A DNA stretch of 64,000 bases from Cocos nucifera (Eukaryota; Streptophyta; Magnoliopsida; Arecales; Arecaceae): positions 1,561,825 through 1,625,824 of the forward strand of contig QRFJ01000048.1 in the NCBI GenBank assembly GCA_006176705.1. The letters run 5' to 3'. Below, one piece after another: positions 1 through 12,200 of this stretch (within the stretch, counting starts at the first letter, position 1; each line of letters starts with the position of its first letter). The notes beneath the pieces were generated by a model that saw only the letters and a program-made list of their open reading frames with translations, was not told the origin of the DNA and did no database searches. A program made the translations under genes and the position numbers.

Positions 1-22
1 GCGCTCTCTCTCTCTCTCTCTG
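1..22. repeat. CT microsatellite in 5' leader of receptor kinase gene
   Basis: A run of CT dinucleotides about 70 bp upstream of the first ATG of the receptor kinase gene. Pyrimidine runs of this kind are common in plant core promoters and 5' leaders. No TATA box is visible because the window starts here. Confidence 0.7.
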
Positions 23-91
23 GCCTCTGTTCTAAATTCCTCATGCTCCATCTCTGGCCTCATCTTCAAACAAGAGGCCGTGGCGAGAGAG

Positions 92-3000
92 ATGGGACTG
101 TGGCTCCGGGCTCTTTCCGCATCGATTTCCATCGCCCTTGTGTTCTCCTCTGTTTCGGCCTTGACTCCTGATGGTACAAAATACTTCAATCGTAGGCGAA
201 GATCTTTCCTTTTTCCTCTTCTCTTTACCATTGTTAATCCATTGCTTGGGATCTTAGGCGAGGCACTGCTGGAGCTAAAGGCGGCGTTCAATGACACAAA
301 GCGGATGCTACGGAGCTGGAGACGGGCCGATCCAAACCCCTGCGGCTGGACCGGCATTACGTGCCATTTCCCCGACCTCAGAGTCCGGTCCATGTCCGCA
401 TTCCGAGCTCTCTCCTCTCCTCTTCTTTTCCTCTCCTTTGCCCTCTTCTCCTCGTCTCTTATTTTGTCAATACTCCGTCGCAGAAATCTACCCTATATGC
501 AACTCGGTGGTATCATCTCTCCCAGCATCGGCAAGCTCCAGAGGCTCCACAGACTGTGAGGCTTCATCTCTTCCATCACCTTTTTTGTAAATATGAGCTA
601 AAGGTCTCATCTTTCGCTGGTTTTGTAACTGGGGCTACGCAGGGCTCTCCATCAGAATAGCTTGCATGGACCGATTCCGGCTGAAATCAGGAGCTGTACC
701 GAACTGAGAGCAATGTATGCCCTTTTCTATCTCTTTCCCGTTTTTGAGTTATTTTATTTCCATTTGAAGACTCTTTAGATTGTTTACATAAGTTGCATTC
801 CCCTGCTTAGGTATCTGAGAGCTAATTACCTACAAGGCAGTATTCCTCCCGAGATTGGAGACCTCACTCATCTCACCATCCTGTATGTTTACTAACCCGT
901 TGCCCCATTTTTATTCTGTTACGTTACCCCTTTTCTTGGTTTCCGTTAATTTGATGTGGAATGTAGGGATCTGTCGAGCAACTTGCTGAGGGGAACGATA
1001 CCTCGCTCGATCGGAAGTCTCACTAATCTGCGTTTTCTGTAAGTTTAGAAAACGATCTCACTTTTTTCTAACCTTATCGTATATTAGCCGATCCAGAATA
1101 AAACTATATTTGATAGCTTTGCATTTTTTTCCCCCGTATTTGATTGTGAAATCTGGTGCTGCATTCCATTCCAGAAACTTATCCACCAACTTCTTTTCTG
1201 GCGAAATCCCAAATGTTGGAATACTAGGCACATTCAGGAATACCTCGTAAGTTGCATCCCCAATATCCCAAATGCCCAGCAACATGGATGATCTGTGTTT
1301 TTTTTATGCATTCGCATCAGATTGACCATCGTTTTAATAGGTTGTAGAGTAAGTTTGATATGTGAGGATTGTATGTGTTTCGGTCCTCGCAATATCTCCT
1401 TGGGGTTGTTTTAATGATGAAAGTTGATGCAGGTTTGTTGGAAATCTAGAGCTATGTGGCCTGCCAATCCAGAAATTATGTCGTGGTGGTTCGATGGGCT
1501 TTCCTGTGGTCCTACCACACCCGGATTCTCTTGCATCACCAGGCAAGTTTTGATTTGGAGAACAATTCGCTTGTTATTTCTAAAAAAATAATGTGAGGGT
1601 GAAGTAATAACCATGTTCTTGGAGTTGAATCATCAGGAATTCAGCCAGTTTCCACAAGAAGAACAATACATTTTCTCAATGGAATCATAATTGGTGCAAT
1701 GTCTACATCGGCCCTGGCATTAGTTGCAGTCCTTGGTTTCCTTTGGATCTGTTTACCGTCAAGAAAGGGGAAGGTGGGAGGCAAGTATATAAAAGTGGAT
1801 AAACAATTTGTTCAACACGTTGGTAAGCTATATAATCACCTCCGTCCCTTCTTCCCTCCATGTCCTACCAGCTCCCTAACTTATTTGATATCCCGTTGTC
1901 ATTAGGCTCCAAACTCGTCACTTTTCATGGGAACCTTCCATATTCATCCGGGGAGATCATCAAAAAGCTGGAGCTACTTGATGAAGAGGATATCGTTGGA
2001 TCAGGTGGATTTGGTACCGTCTTCAAGATGGTGATGGATGATAATAATGTATATGCTGTCAAGAGGATCGATCGGAACTGTGATGGATCTGATCAGATTT
2101 TTGAGAGGGAACTCGAGATTCTGGGCAGCGTTAAACACATCAACCTCGTCAATCTGCGAGGCTATTGTAGGCTCCCCGCAGCCAAACTGCTGATATATGA
2201 TTACTTGGCCTTAGGCAGCTTAGACCACTACCTGCATGGTGGGCAGGCTCCTCAAACTGAAACATTAGTTTTCTTTCCATGCAATTGCCCGTGTTTAATT
2301 ATTTTCTAGCATCAAAATAATAAAACAAATGGATCACCTGATGCTACGATATATATGTGTCACAAACTACATACAAGCATTTCCTGAAGTAGAGGATTTT
2401 ATCCTGTTTCATTTTTCTCTTGTACACTTTTCCTTTGTTTTATCTATTAAGATCATCGTCTGTGCCTGCATAAAATCAGCCACCAACCATCCATAGAGCA
2501 AGGTGAACTTGTTCCATGCTTATTGCTAACTTGTGCTTCATATTTTCAGAGCACGGGCAAGATGAGCAACCCTTGAACTGGAATGCACGCATGAAAATCG
2601 CCCTTGGCTCTGCTAGAGGACTGGCGTACCTGCACCATGATTGCTCTCCTGGGATGGTGCATAGAGACATAAAATCCAGCAACATTCTACTCGATAGAAG
2701 CCTGGAGCCTCATGTGTCCGATTTTGGTCTAGCCAAACTTCTTGTAGATGATGATGATACACACGTTACAACAGTTGTAGCCGGTACTTTCGGCTATCTC
2801 GCACCAGGTTTGTTCATATCTTTATCTACCTGCATCTTTGTATCGCACATTGAAAATAACCTGTTATGCCAAATTCTCAAAACAAACCACATACCACATC
2901 CAAAACATTATTGAGCCTATGGAAGCATCCCTTAATATTTATTATATAAACTGGCGACGATTCATGAAAATCAAATGGAAGAATTCCAACTTTTTAATCT

Positions 3001-3526
3001 TTTAAATCAGTGGTGGACATTGATTGGTTTGGCCTATCTCCGCAATTACTTGGTCGGTTCATCTGGAGTAATTTAAGACGCTCACATTACTTTCTGTGTA
3101 GCAGAATACCTGCTCCATGGGCATGCAACAGACAAATCAGATGTCTATAGCTTTGGTGTGCTCTTGTTAGAGTTAGTCACGGGAAAGAGGCCTACAGATC
3201 CATCCTTTGTCAAAAGGGGCCTGAATGTGGTTGGCTGGGTGAGTCAGCTCTACATTATTTTTCTTTGTTTGTTCCACCAACTAATGTTCCAAGTATTGCA
3301 GCAGCTACACACATTAACAGGAGAGCATCGGTTGGAAGACATTGTTGACGACGAGTGTGGTTGTGTGGATGCTGAAGCAGTCGAAGCAATTCTCGATATA
3401 GCTGCAATGTGCACAGATGCGAATCCTGATGATCGCCCTTCCATGAATGGGGTATTAAAAATGCTGGAGGAAGAGATCATGTCACCCTGCCTGTGCGATT
3501 TCTATGAGCCTCACCTGGACATTTAA
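92..3526 (+). CDS. LRR receptor-like serine/threonine kinase, At5g62710/FEI type (13 exons)
   Basis: Plasma-membrane receptor kinase with short leucine-rich-repeat ectodomain. Exons I could splice: 92-173, 258-393, 484-555, 643-714, 811-882, 967-1038, 1175-1246, 1433-1542, 1637-1822, 1906-2238, 2550-2807, 3105-3238, 3302 or 3305-3526. All join in phase, giving 606-607 residues, the usual family length. The ATG at 92 opens a signal peptide (MGLWLRALSA..., cleaved near SVSA/LTPDG). LRRNT_2 motif CGWTGITC follows, then five LRRs, each on a 72-nt exon. The transmembrane helix is near residues 243-268. The kinase has GSGGFG, catalytic Lys344 (YAVKR), HRD Asp442, DFG Asp460 and the APE region split by an intron. 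All catalytic residues are present, so an active RD kinase is expected. FEI relatives act in cell-wall signalling; that role is by family only. Odd points: the intron after exon 8 is GC-AG, and the last intron has a tandem acceptor and is open if retained. Confidence 0.93.
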
Positions 3527-3687
3527 GCCGACTCTTCGAAGTTGCGGTGCTGGATTCTGTAGATATACACCGGTTGTGAATTTGAGCGCATGTATGGATG
3601 AGAGAGACATTGTATCGGACTTTATGTCTGCTTTCGTTGCGAAGTTTACTAATCTTAGCCTGATGAAAGAGAATGGTTTATTGATAA
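3527..3687 (+). other. 3' flank / probable 3' UTR of receptor kinase
   Basis: Non-repetitive sequence between the TAA at 3524-3526 and the start of the downstream LTR at 3688. The transposon therefore lies within about 160 bp of the stop codon and may supply or follow the polyadenylation site. No clear AATAAA is seen. Confidence 0.5.
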
Positions 3688-4620
3688 TGTTGGGGATAAA
3701 TTTTACTCCTGCCGAAGTCCAGCCTGATGCTTAGCTCAATGTAATCGGTGATCATGGAAGAGCTTCAGCGGTCAAATCTTAGTCAAACTCCTTCAGCCAG
3801 CTGAACTCTCCAGCGGTCGAGTCTCAACCGAATTTTTTCAGTCGGTCGAACTTCTCAGCGGCCGAGCTCCAGTCGAACTTCCCCAATAATTAAATTCCTG
3901 CCGAACTCTTCAGGAGTCAAACTCCTTCCGAGCTCCTTCAGTCGGATATTTACAGAAGCCGGACTCCCTCCGCACTCCTTTAGTCGGACGCTTATAGGAG
4001 TCGAACTTCTTCCAGAATTCTTCTTTAGTTGAACTCCTACGGGAGCCGAATTCCTTCCGAGCTTTTCCTTCATTCAGATTTTTTCAGAAGTCCGAACTCC
4101 TCTGAAATTGATATATACCGAAGTCCACCAACCAATGCCTGCTTCCTCAGAGCTACGACTATTAAATCTCGACGAACGATCGCCATCAGTCCACCATAGG
4201 TGACACTATAGGCGGCGCCCCCTTTCGTGACAGACTCCATCAAACCTCGAGCGGCCCACTATCGAACGGCATGGCTGTCACCATCAGTCTGACGACACCT
4301 CCTCTTCGTATCGAACTCCACCAGACCTCGAGCGGTCCGCTGCCAGACAGCTGCAGCTATCATCATCAATCAAGCTATGTCTATAAAAAAAAATCCTCCA
4401 GATACGTTTTCTCTAAGCTCTTTTCTTCTTTCCAAAAATTCTGCCGAGCTCTCATCTGAGCACTCTATTTTTGTTGGCCAGAAGAGCTGACTTGATCGTC
4501 GGAGGATCCCATCTGAGCCACCACCATCGACTTTGAATGAAATTTTATTTTGCAGGTCACCGACGGCGACCTCATCCTCCGCTCCAGCTCATCCTGGCGT
4601 CGATCAGATTCTGACCAACA
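3688..4620 (+). mobile_element. LTR of Ty3/Gypsy-like element, plus orientation
   Basis: Begins TGTTGGGGATAAATTT and ends ...GACCAACA, so the ends are TGTTGG/CCAACA inverted. Internal sequence starting GAATTGACGCTAG follows at 4621. The middle holds degenerate copies of a roughly 45-bp unit (about 3770-4100). A TATA box (TATAAAAA) lies at 4382-4389, about 240 bp before the LTR end. This copy is 933 bp; the other four family members in the window are 972-1342 bp. No matching 3' LTR is seen downstream, so only the 5' part of the element remains. Confidence 0.85.
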
Positions 4621-5690
4621 GAATTGACGCTAGTCTTTAAGGTACCCTTATTCTTAAAAGAGTGCTCAGTTGATCCTGCCGACCTTCTTCTCCAAGATTC
4701 TCTTCCTCAATCCTAAGAAATATCTCAAAAGAAGACGACTATTCGAAGATCTACTGCATCTATCGTCAGATCTGAGCCGGATCCATCCACTCCTGCTCCA
4801 TCACCGACATTTCAACCTCCACCTCCACCGACAGTCGTGATAGATCCGTAGCAGTTCAACCTGCTGATGCAGCGGGTTTCGAGCCTTATCGAGATGGTGC
4901 AGATCATGCAGCAGCCCCCGACAGCGACTCTACCAGGAAATTCGCCATCAGGATATCGAAAATCGATTCCGAGGAAGAGCATTTAGGCTAGCATACCCGT
5001 CGCCGCTGAAAAGAAAAAAATACATAGCAGAGGATTCAAATTCGGATCATGATTCTTCTCTGGAGGAGACCTTCCCCATCTGTAGCCAGAAGCCCTCCAA
5101 GGTCTGCGACCGAGACGACGTCCTCAATCACAAACTACGGTAGATTGACCGACAGATTGAGGAGCTCGATCACGTCATCCCAGCTCACCATGACGACGTC
5201 CGCACCGATCCTTCTTTCTCTTTCCGAATTATGCAAGAGCTCGTTCTGTCGAACTTCAAGCTTCCTTAATTTAAAAGGTACGATGGAACCTCTGATCTGG
5301 TTGATCATCTGAAGGCCTTCCGGACCATGATGCTGCTCCATGGTGCATCAGACGTCATATTATGCCGAGTTTTTTCATTTATCTTAAAGAGAGCAGCAAG
5401 AAACTGGTACTCGACGTTGAAATCGAGTACGATTTTCTTTTTTAACCAGATGAGCCATTAGTTCGTGGCTCACTTCGTTAGTAACCGATGTCCGTGCCGA
5501 GATTCGAATTTTCTAATGAATGTCAAGCAGAAGGAGGAAGAATTCATCTGGGCTTATGTCATTCGATTTAATGCTGCGGTATTGAAGGTGTAGGACTTGG
5601 ATCAGTCTGTTGCAATGGCCGTATTCAAGGACGATCTTCAGAAGAACGATTTGCTATTTTTTTGAAAGAAGAAGTACCCCAGAATGGTTT
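4621..5690 (+). pseudogene. Decayed gag of the Gypsy-like element
   Basis: Translation in shifting frames matches, segment by segment, the minus-strand gag at 58380-59930. Shared stretches include a region with RIGADVVMVSWDDV on the opposite strand and the block around NVKQKEEEFIWAYVIRFNA (5518-5570). Several in-frame stops and frameshifts are present. The similarity stops abruptly near 5690, just after the KKKYP motif, where unrelated DNA begins. It is a truncated, non-functional retrotransposon remnant. Confidence 0.75.
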
Positions 5691-7772
5691 ATTGGTAACA
5701 AGATATCAGTGGTGCTTATGTGACCTTGAATGTCAGAACCTGGAAGCATCCTCGACAAAAATCAAATACCGGTAGGAAGTGGTCTTAGAAGCAAGATGAG
5801 GAGCAAAAAAAAAAAAAAAAAAACAAGAAGGAAAATGATGAGCCCCATATGTTTATTCAGGCTTTTTTGGGGGTCAGCTTGTCGTCATCGTTGCTACCTT
5901 AGAGCATGCTCCATCCATATTATTCTTCCCAAGTGTTGAAATTTTTTTATGAGATGGGTTTCTATTGATTATGAGTTGATATTATTTTGTTTGAGGATTA
6001 AATTGTCCTCTGAATGAATGTCCAAGGAGTCCAGAATTAATTCATGATGATATGGTTATTTTGGATCTTATTGTCCTAGTGTTGCCTGCTGAGGGTGACT
6101 TGGTATTCCGACTTCCACACTCAATCAGGAAAATGAAAAGCCTAGATCCTTGAACACGTTGTGGTACCATCGAGCATCATCTTTGCCATGTTGTTCGTAC
6201 TAACAGGACTCAACCTTTGCACTTTTCATCATCAGCATTATATTCCCTTTTGGAAAGCATCATTTAGTGGTGACTTCTATTGTTTTGGCCCGGGCTCTGC
6301 CATCGAACATCGGTGGCAAGAGGCCGGTTAAAGCTAACCCTTGCTGCAGCCACTTTACCTGTGGATAGGGTACCTCAGCCTGGGATGAATTCCATCTTGG
6401 AAACAAAACCAAAACGGAAAGGACCAAGATATCCATCACAAGTCGATGCTATGAATCACAGCGCTCTCCTCCGTGCATTGCCTTTGCTGGGTGAATGCTA
6501 GTCTAACACCCTGAGATGCCAGAAGAGGGAATAAATGAGCATGTGCTAGTGCTACGGTTAACTAGCGTGGCAAATGGCCAAACCCACCATCCCAGGCCTG
6601 AAAATTGGGTCCTGGCTTGTTTCACCGTGCCAGGTGGTACACCCACTTCCCAAAAAATCCTTTTAAAGTCATTCATAGCCAGAGACAAGGGAAGGCCCAC
6701 CTCGTTTAATACCATGCGAGTCCTTCCATCGTGGATACTGTAGACTGTACCACCCTTGTGAGTCCTGGCTGCCCCCACGACGGTACGGGCATCGTATTGG
6801 ATTCTATTGCGGCCATGCCTGCAACTCTGATTAGCGGCAGCCTGGCCAAGGGTACGGCGCAGTGCGACATGATCCCGCTGGCTCGTAGCCAAAATTTAAG
6901 CAAATCACGCATCTAAATAATGTGGGCACTAATGCGGTGAAAAGTCCGGGTTGACAAGCTCTGATTATTAGATTTACAGCAAGGAGTATAAGAATGGTGG
7001 TTGAATGGAGCTCGAGCGTTCCCATGGTCGATTACTACACCTCTATAATTCCACAATCAATTACCCGGCCAAGAAGATATTGTCTAACGGCGAATGTCTT
7101 AATTTAAAAACAAAGGAAATGTGAGGAACAAGAGGAAGAACGGACATTTTTGCCTCAAATTAGAATCTATAGCTCGAGCAACATAAATTTTAGGCCATCG
7201 AACTTCTCAGAACCTAGGATTTTGAAGCCAATATGGTCTTCTAGACTGTCACACTCAACAGAGTTGGAGGCGAAGGTTGCCTCTGCACCAAGACTTGCAG
7301 GAAAAATAATGACATGATGATAATCGGGAAATCAATTCCAACCAACACATCCAGGGGTTGTCTGTGAAAATTACTACCCCACACATGTTAAATTCATCTA
7401 AAAAAACACGAGGTCGGTTGAACAAAGCATGTCTGATAACTTCCCAGAATACCATCCAACCTTGTGCATGATACTGAAAATAACACATTTGGACAAAAAA
7501 GGAACGAAAAATACAGTGACAATAATATGGTGGGAATGGCAACAAGTGCGAAAGTCCATTGACGCGTCTCTCCAAGCAGCTGGTAGCGTATATGCCAAAC
7601 ATAAAAGGCTTCTCTAAAACATCCAACCAGCCATAGCATATATATATATGCACTAATAATTACAAGGTTAATGCTTACAAGTGACTTTCCTATAGATGCC
7701 AACAAATTTGCACCTTTTTAACTTCCTCGATACCTAACAGATGGGAATCTTATAAACTGATTCCGTTCATCG
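5691..7772. other. Intergenic DNA without recognised gene
   Basis: Contains an A-run at about 5806-5822 and short open frames on both strands (for example 6503-6892 minus, 7255-7653 minus) with no recognised domain. Base composition near 6280-6900 is richer in GC and may be retroelement-derived, but no protein motif supports this. The right part may include the 3' UTR of the RRM gene. Confidence 0.4.
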
Positions 7773-9187
7773 TCAAAGAAGATCATCATATGCAATTATT
7801 TCCCTGCCCTTATACGGCAGATCTGATCCAGATCTGGTGCTTGTTGTAGTTGTGCCTGCAATAAGCTTCTTATTACTACGACCATGCCTGCTCAGCGGTA
7901 TTTCTGCTCGAAGAAGCTTTGATGGGGGAGAAACTCCAACTCCTACTCTCCATTCTGGCAAAGGATCTCTTGCACGAACCACTAGGACCTGCTTTTTGCT
8001 CCATAAACAGAGGCCAGGAAAAGATGAAACGCTACACCATAGGCATAACTTCTAATACGATTAAATTAAGCAGTGAAAGCAAAACATTAATCATGTGCTT
8101 CAATTTTTGACATTGGGGAAGAACTAATAAGTTGATCAAATTTCAAGGAAATGAAAATGGACAAAATAGAAGTCAGGGTACAGATGATACTGTTAAGTGG
8201 GAGGGATGCTTCCCCTTAGTGTGAAAGGTTGCAAGCTAGCTCATGATACACAAGAAGAGCAGACTAAAGCTGAAAATGAAAAACGACTTAGAAGAAAATG
8301 CATGATTTTATTTTCAAAGTTTACCAAGATTGGCTCTACAATTCCTGAGGTATCTTCAATGAACTATTATAAAATTTGTGACTCATAAGGTGGCTAATGC
8401 AACTCATTTTTCTTTAGAGACTAGATCCTGTAAAAATCATGGTCTTCAAGCTAGTTCCAGGATATGAGAATAGTACTTAGGAATTACTGAGCTTATTAGC
8501 AAGATTAAAAAATGCTAAATACATTTCAAGTCACAAAATTTGACACTTCAATGTGCAAAGGATTACCTTTTATTGTTCGATTTACATGGACGAATGACAA
8601 GTGTTGCAGAAAAAAGTAAATTAGAGGAACTGGAGTTGCAGAGTTTGAGAATTGTGGGAGAATGATTGAGGATGTTTATTCATATGCTGCAAATATTTAA
8701 TGATCCAAGAGGATCATCAGACCAGTTGTCGACCGATTTAGCCACTTCAGATAGGCACGGATAGGGACTGAGAACAAGATCCACTATATCCAAAACTTAA
8801 TCGCAAACCAAAATTTTGAGAGGCCATAACTTCTGATCAATGACAGGAGTGATACTAATGTAGGAGTCAATATCTAACTCCTCTCCAAATCTGAAAATTT
8901 TATATTATTTTTTTTATTTTGAAAACTTCGGCCCCAACTATGAGAGAAATCAAAGTCAGATTGTTAAAGGGTAGACCTGACTAGCAGAAATAGTGGCCTT
9001 GCACCATAGTTTTGTACACAATGATTGGAAGTAAGTAAAAAGAATTTTTTACCTGGCTTTCTACTTAATTCCTCTTTTAACTAGAAGAGAAATTCAATCT
9101 AGATTTGGGGACTCAAATATCGCTATTATAGATAAGGGACCCCTATAACTTTATTATTGACGAAAGTGAAGGGCTTAGAACCCCTTA

Positions 9188-9221
<34 letters not shown>

Positions 9222-12200
9222 TTCTAAGCCCTTCACTTTCGTCAATAATAAAGTTATAGGGGTCCCTTATCTATAATAGCGATATTTGAGTTGCGTAGGT
9301 TGAAGAAAAACCTTTTTCTTCTCTCCAATTAGATCAAGTTGGTATTGAAACCTAGAGCTGTAACTTTGTAGAGCCTTAGCATATAGCATAGACTTGTGAG
9401 CAGTACAAGCAAATGGGAGAAAAGCTTTTGATGGTTGAAATACATCAAAGGATAAAGATGGGCATGATGGCTTCAAACTCAGGAGATGATGATGTGAAGA
9501 CTTGTCTCGCACAACTGCAGGAGAAAATCAACAACTTATGAAGCCTGTGTTCGATTGGTGCCCTCAGCTCCAAATACCAAGAACTCTCATGAAGCCTTCT
9601 CTAATGTCTCGTAATAACGATCAATCCCCAAATGAAGAGAAGGATCAATTTGCAATTTCAATCCAGAACCAGCTTGAATTTTTTAAAAGGGGGAGCCCTG
9701 ATCTATGAGGGTCATCTGGCCTCTTGTGGATCCATTTGAATACTTTATATAGGTCTAGATTATGTTTGAGAGCAAAATTTGTTACACAGAACTCAATCAC
9801 AATTCAAAACTTTGGGAGGTCATACTTCTAATTCAAGAAAAATTTGATGATGCAGCAAAGGTGAAGTCGATATAGAAGTTAAGATCTAGATTCGAATTTA
9901 AGAACTTTTATAATTCTTTTTATGCTGAAAAATTCTGCTCCAACCAAGAAAGAAATCCTAGTCAGAGTGTAAAAGGGCAGTCCTCATTAGTACATATAAA
10001 GGCCATGTACCATAGTTTTATGTGTACTGGTCGGAAGGACATCAAAGCAATTTTACGCTACTTTCTATCTAATTCCTTTTTTTAACAAGAAAAAAATTTT
10101 GATCCAGATTTGGAGACTTGAACCTCACTAGTATAAAACAGGACTTGTGTAACAATTTTATTTATCTTTAATAAAAGTAAAAGGCTTAGAATCCTGCTTT
10201 CTGGAACCCTAGTTTATGGTGCAGATTTGTAAGCACTACAAGTAAAAGGGAGAAAAGCTTTTAGTTCTCAGAGTACATTGAAGCATAAAGAACAGAAGTA
10301 TGGCATCTACCTTGGGAGATGACGATGTGAAGACTTGTCTTGGTTAATTAGAGAAGATAACACAACCAATGGAACTTGAGACTGGACTGGTGCCTTCGGC
10401 TCCAACACCAGGAACTCCTGTCATGAAGCCATCTCTAACATCTAGTGATTACGATCAATCTCCAAATGACGACGAGGATTGCCTTGCAATTTCAATTTAG
10501 CAGGAGCTAAAGTTTCTAAACAGGAGCCCTAATCTAGAAGCATCGCTGGACCTACTGGGGACCAATTTGGCCACTTTGGGTAGGTCTAGATATTATTTTG
10601 GGAGCAAGGTTTAGATATAATTTGGGAGCAAGATCCGCTATATCTACTCAATCATGAACTAAAATTTCAGAAGTCCATAACTTCTAATCCGGGTGAAATT
10701 TGATAAGTGATAGAAGGCTAAGTTTATATAGCAGTTGAGATCTAGTTTTTGTCCAGATTTAAGAATTTTTTATAATATTTTTCTTTGATGAAACTTTTAT
10801 CCAACTAGCAGAGAATCTAACTTGGATTTAAGGTAGAATCACTAGCATAAATAGAGGCCTTCCACCACAGTTTGATACACATTGCTCGAAAGAACACAAA
10901 ATAGATTTGACACTCTTTTCATCTAAATCCTTTTATAATTGGAAGCGAAATTTGACTCGCATTTGGGAACTTGAACCTCACTACCATAAATAGTGAACTT
11001 GTGCAACAATTTTATTTATTTTTAATGAAAGTAAAGGACCTGGAACTCCACTTTCGAAAATTCTTAATATTCTTTATTATTTTTTAAGGGATTCAAGTTG
11101 TGCAAGTTGAAGAAAATTCTTTCTTCTCAATCAGATCACTTAAATAGTCGAAGATGAAAGTAACTCGAATTTGTGCCGATGTTTCAAAAGAGGCGGAAAA
11201 GAATAATGCTTTACCCAGCAGAGGTTCTAGGCATGAGGTCTGGACTCTGAATGAGGAACATAACACCTTGGGATACAAAGTGTAAGCCTCATGGTAGTAA
11301 GATCAATAAAAGACATATCTATAAAATATTCATGCAAAACAAAGCAATTTAAAGGATATAGATATTGCTTCTAGATTCAAACCATACACCAAGCTTTGAT
11401 AAGCAAGGTTTTGAAGATGTATACTCCGAAAGAGCACAAAACTGCTAGTCAATGTATGTGGCTTGCCCTATTTTGATTCAAATTACCATTGTATCAGTAT
11501 TCATGATCAAATAACTACTTTTAGTAACCAACGCTTGGCTTCTAAATCTACATGGACAGGATCATACACAGGTAAACAAATAAATAAACCTTCCTTTCCA
11601 TTGCTTACACAAATATTTGGAACATGATATGAATCTGTCTCATCTAATATGCAAGGTGTCAGCTGTGCCTCACATAAACCGTTGCATGCAAGGTATTTGC
11701 TAGCATGACCTTCACCCATGAGACTCAAGGCACTTCTTAACTGCTTGGACTCAATCAAAGGAAAGAAGAGTGTCAAGCAGATCTAACCAAACAAAGTTAT
11801 CAAAGGATTAAGGTGCATAAAGGCACCAAGGTATCTTGGAGCCTTGGAGCCTAAGCGCAAAGCACAAATTTGATGAAGTGATGCATAATAAAAATACACA
11901 TGTAAATAGTAAATGGGAAATGTTGAGCATATCTAACAATGAATTATCAATGTAACAACAGAGATAAAAACTTAAACAAGCATTAAAATTCACACAAGGG
12001 ACATGACATGTCAAAATGTCAAATATAACAAATCAAGTAACCAACCACGTAGCAATAATCGTTACTAATTATGAATTATGTGAAAATTTTAGACTGCTGA
12101 CAGGTAACAATTGTTCAAAAATCAGATATCTATTAACTAAACTCAGAAGTCAATAATGGAAGCAGACATTAGAAGTCCAAATGCAACTCCAAGAGACCAA

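Noticed and set aside
6503..6892. 129-codon minus-strand open frame
   Set aside because: No recognised domain, no splice or promoter context, overlapping open frames on both strands; possibly decayed repeat.
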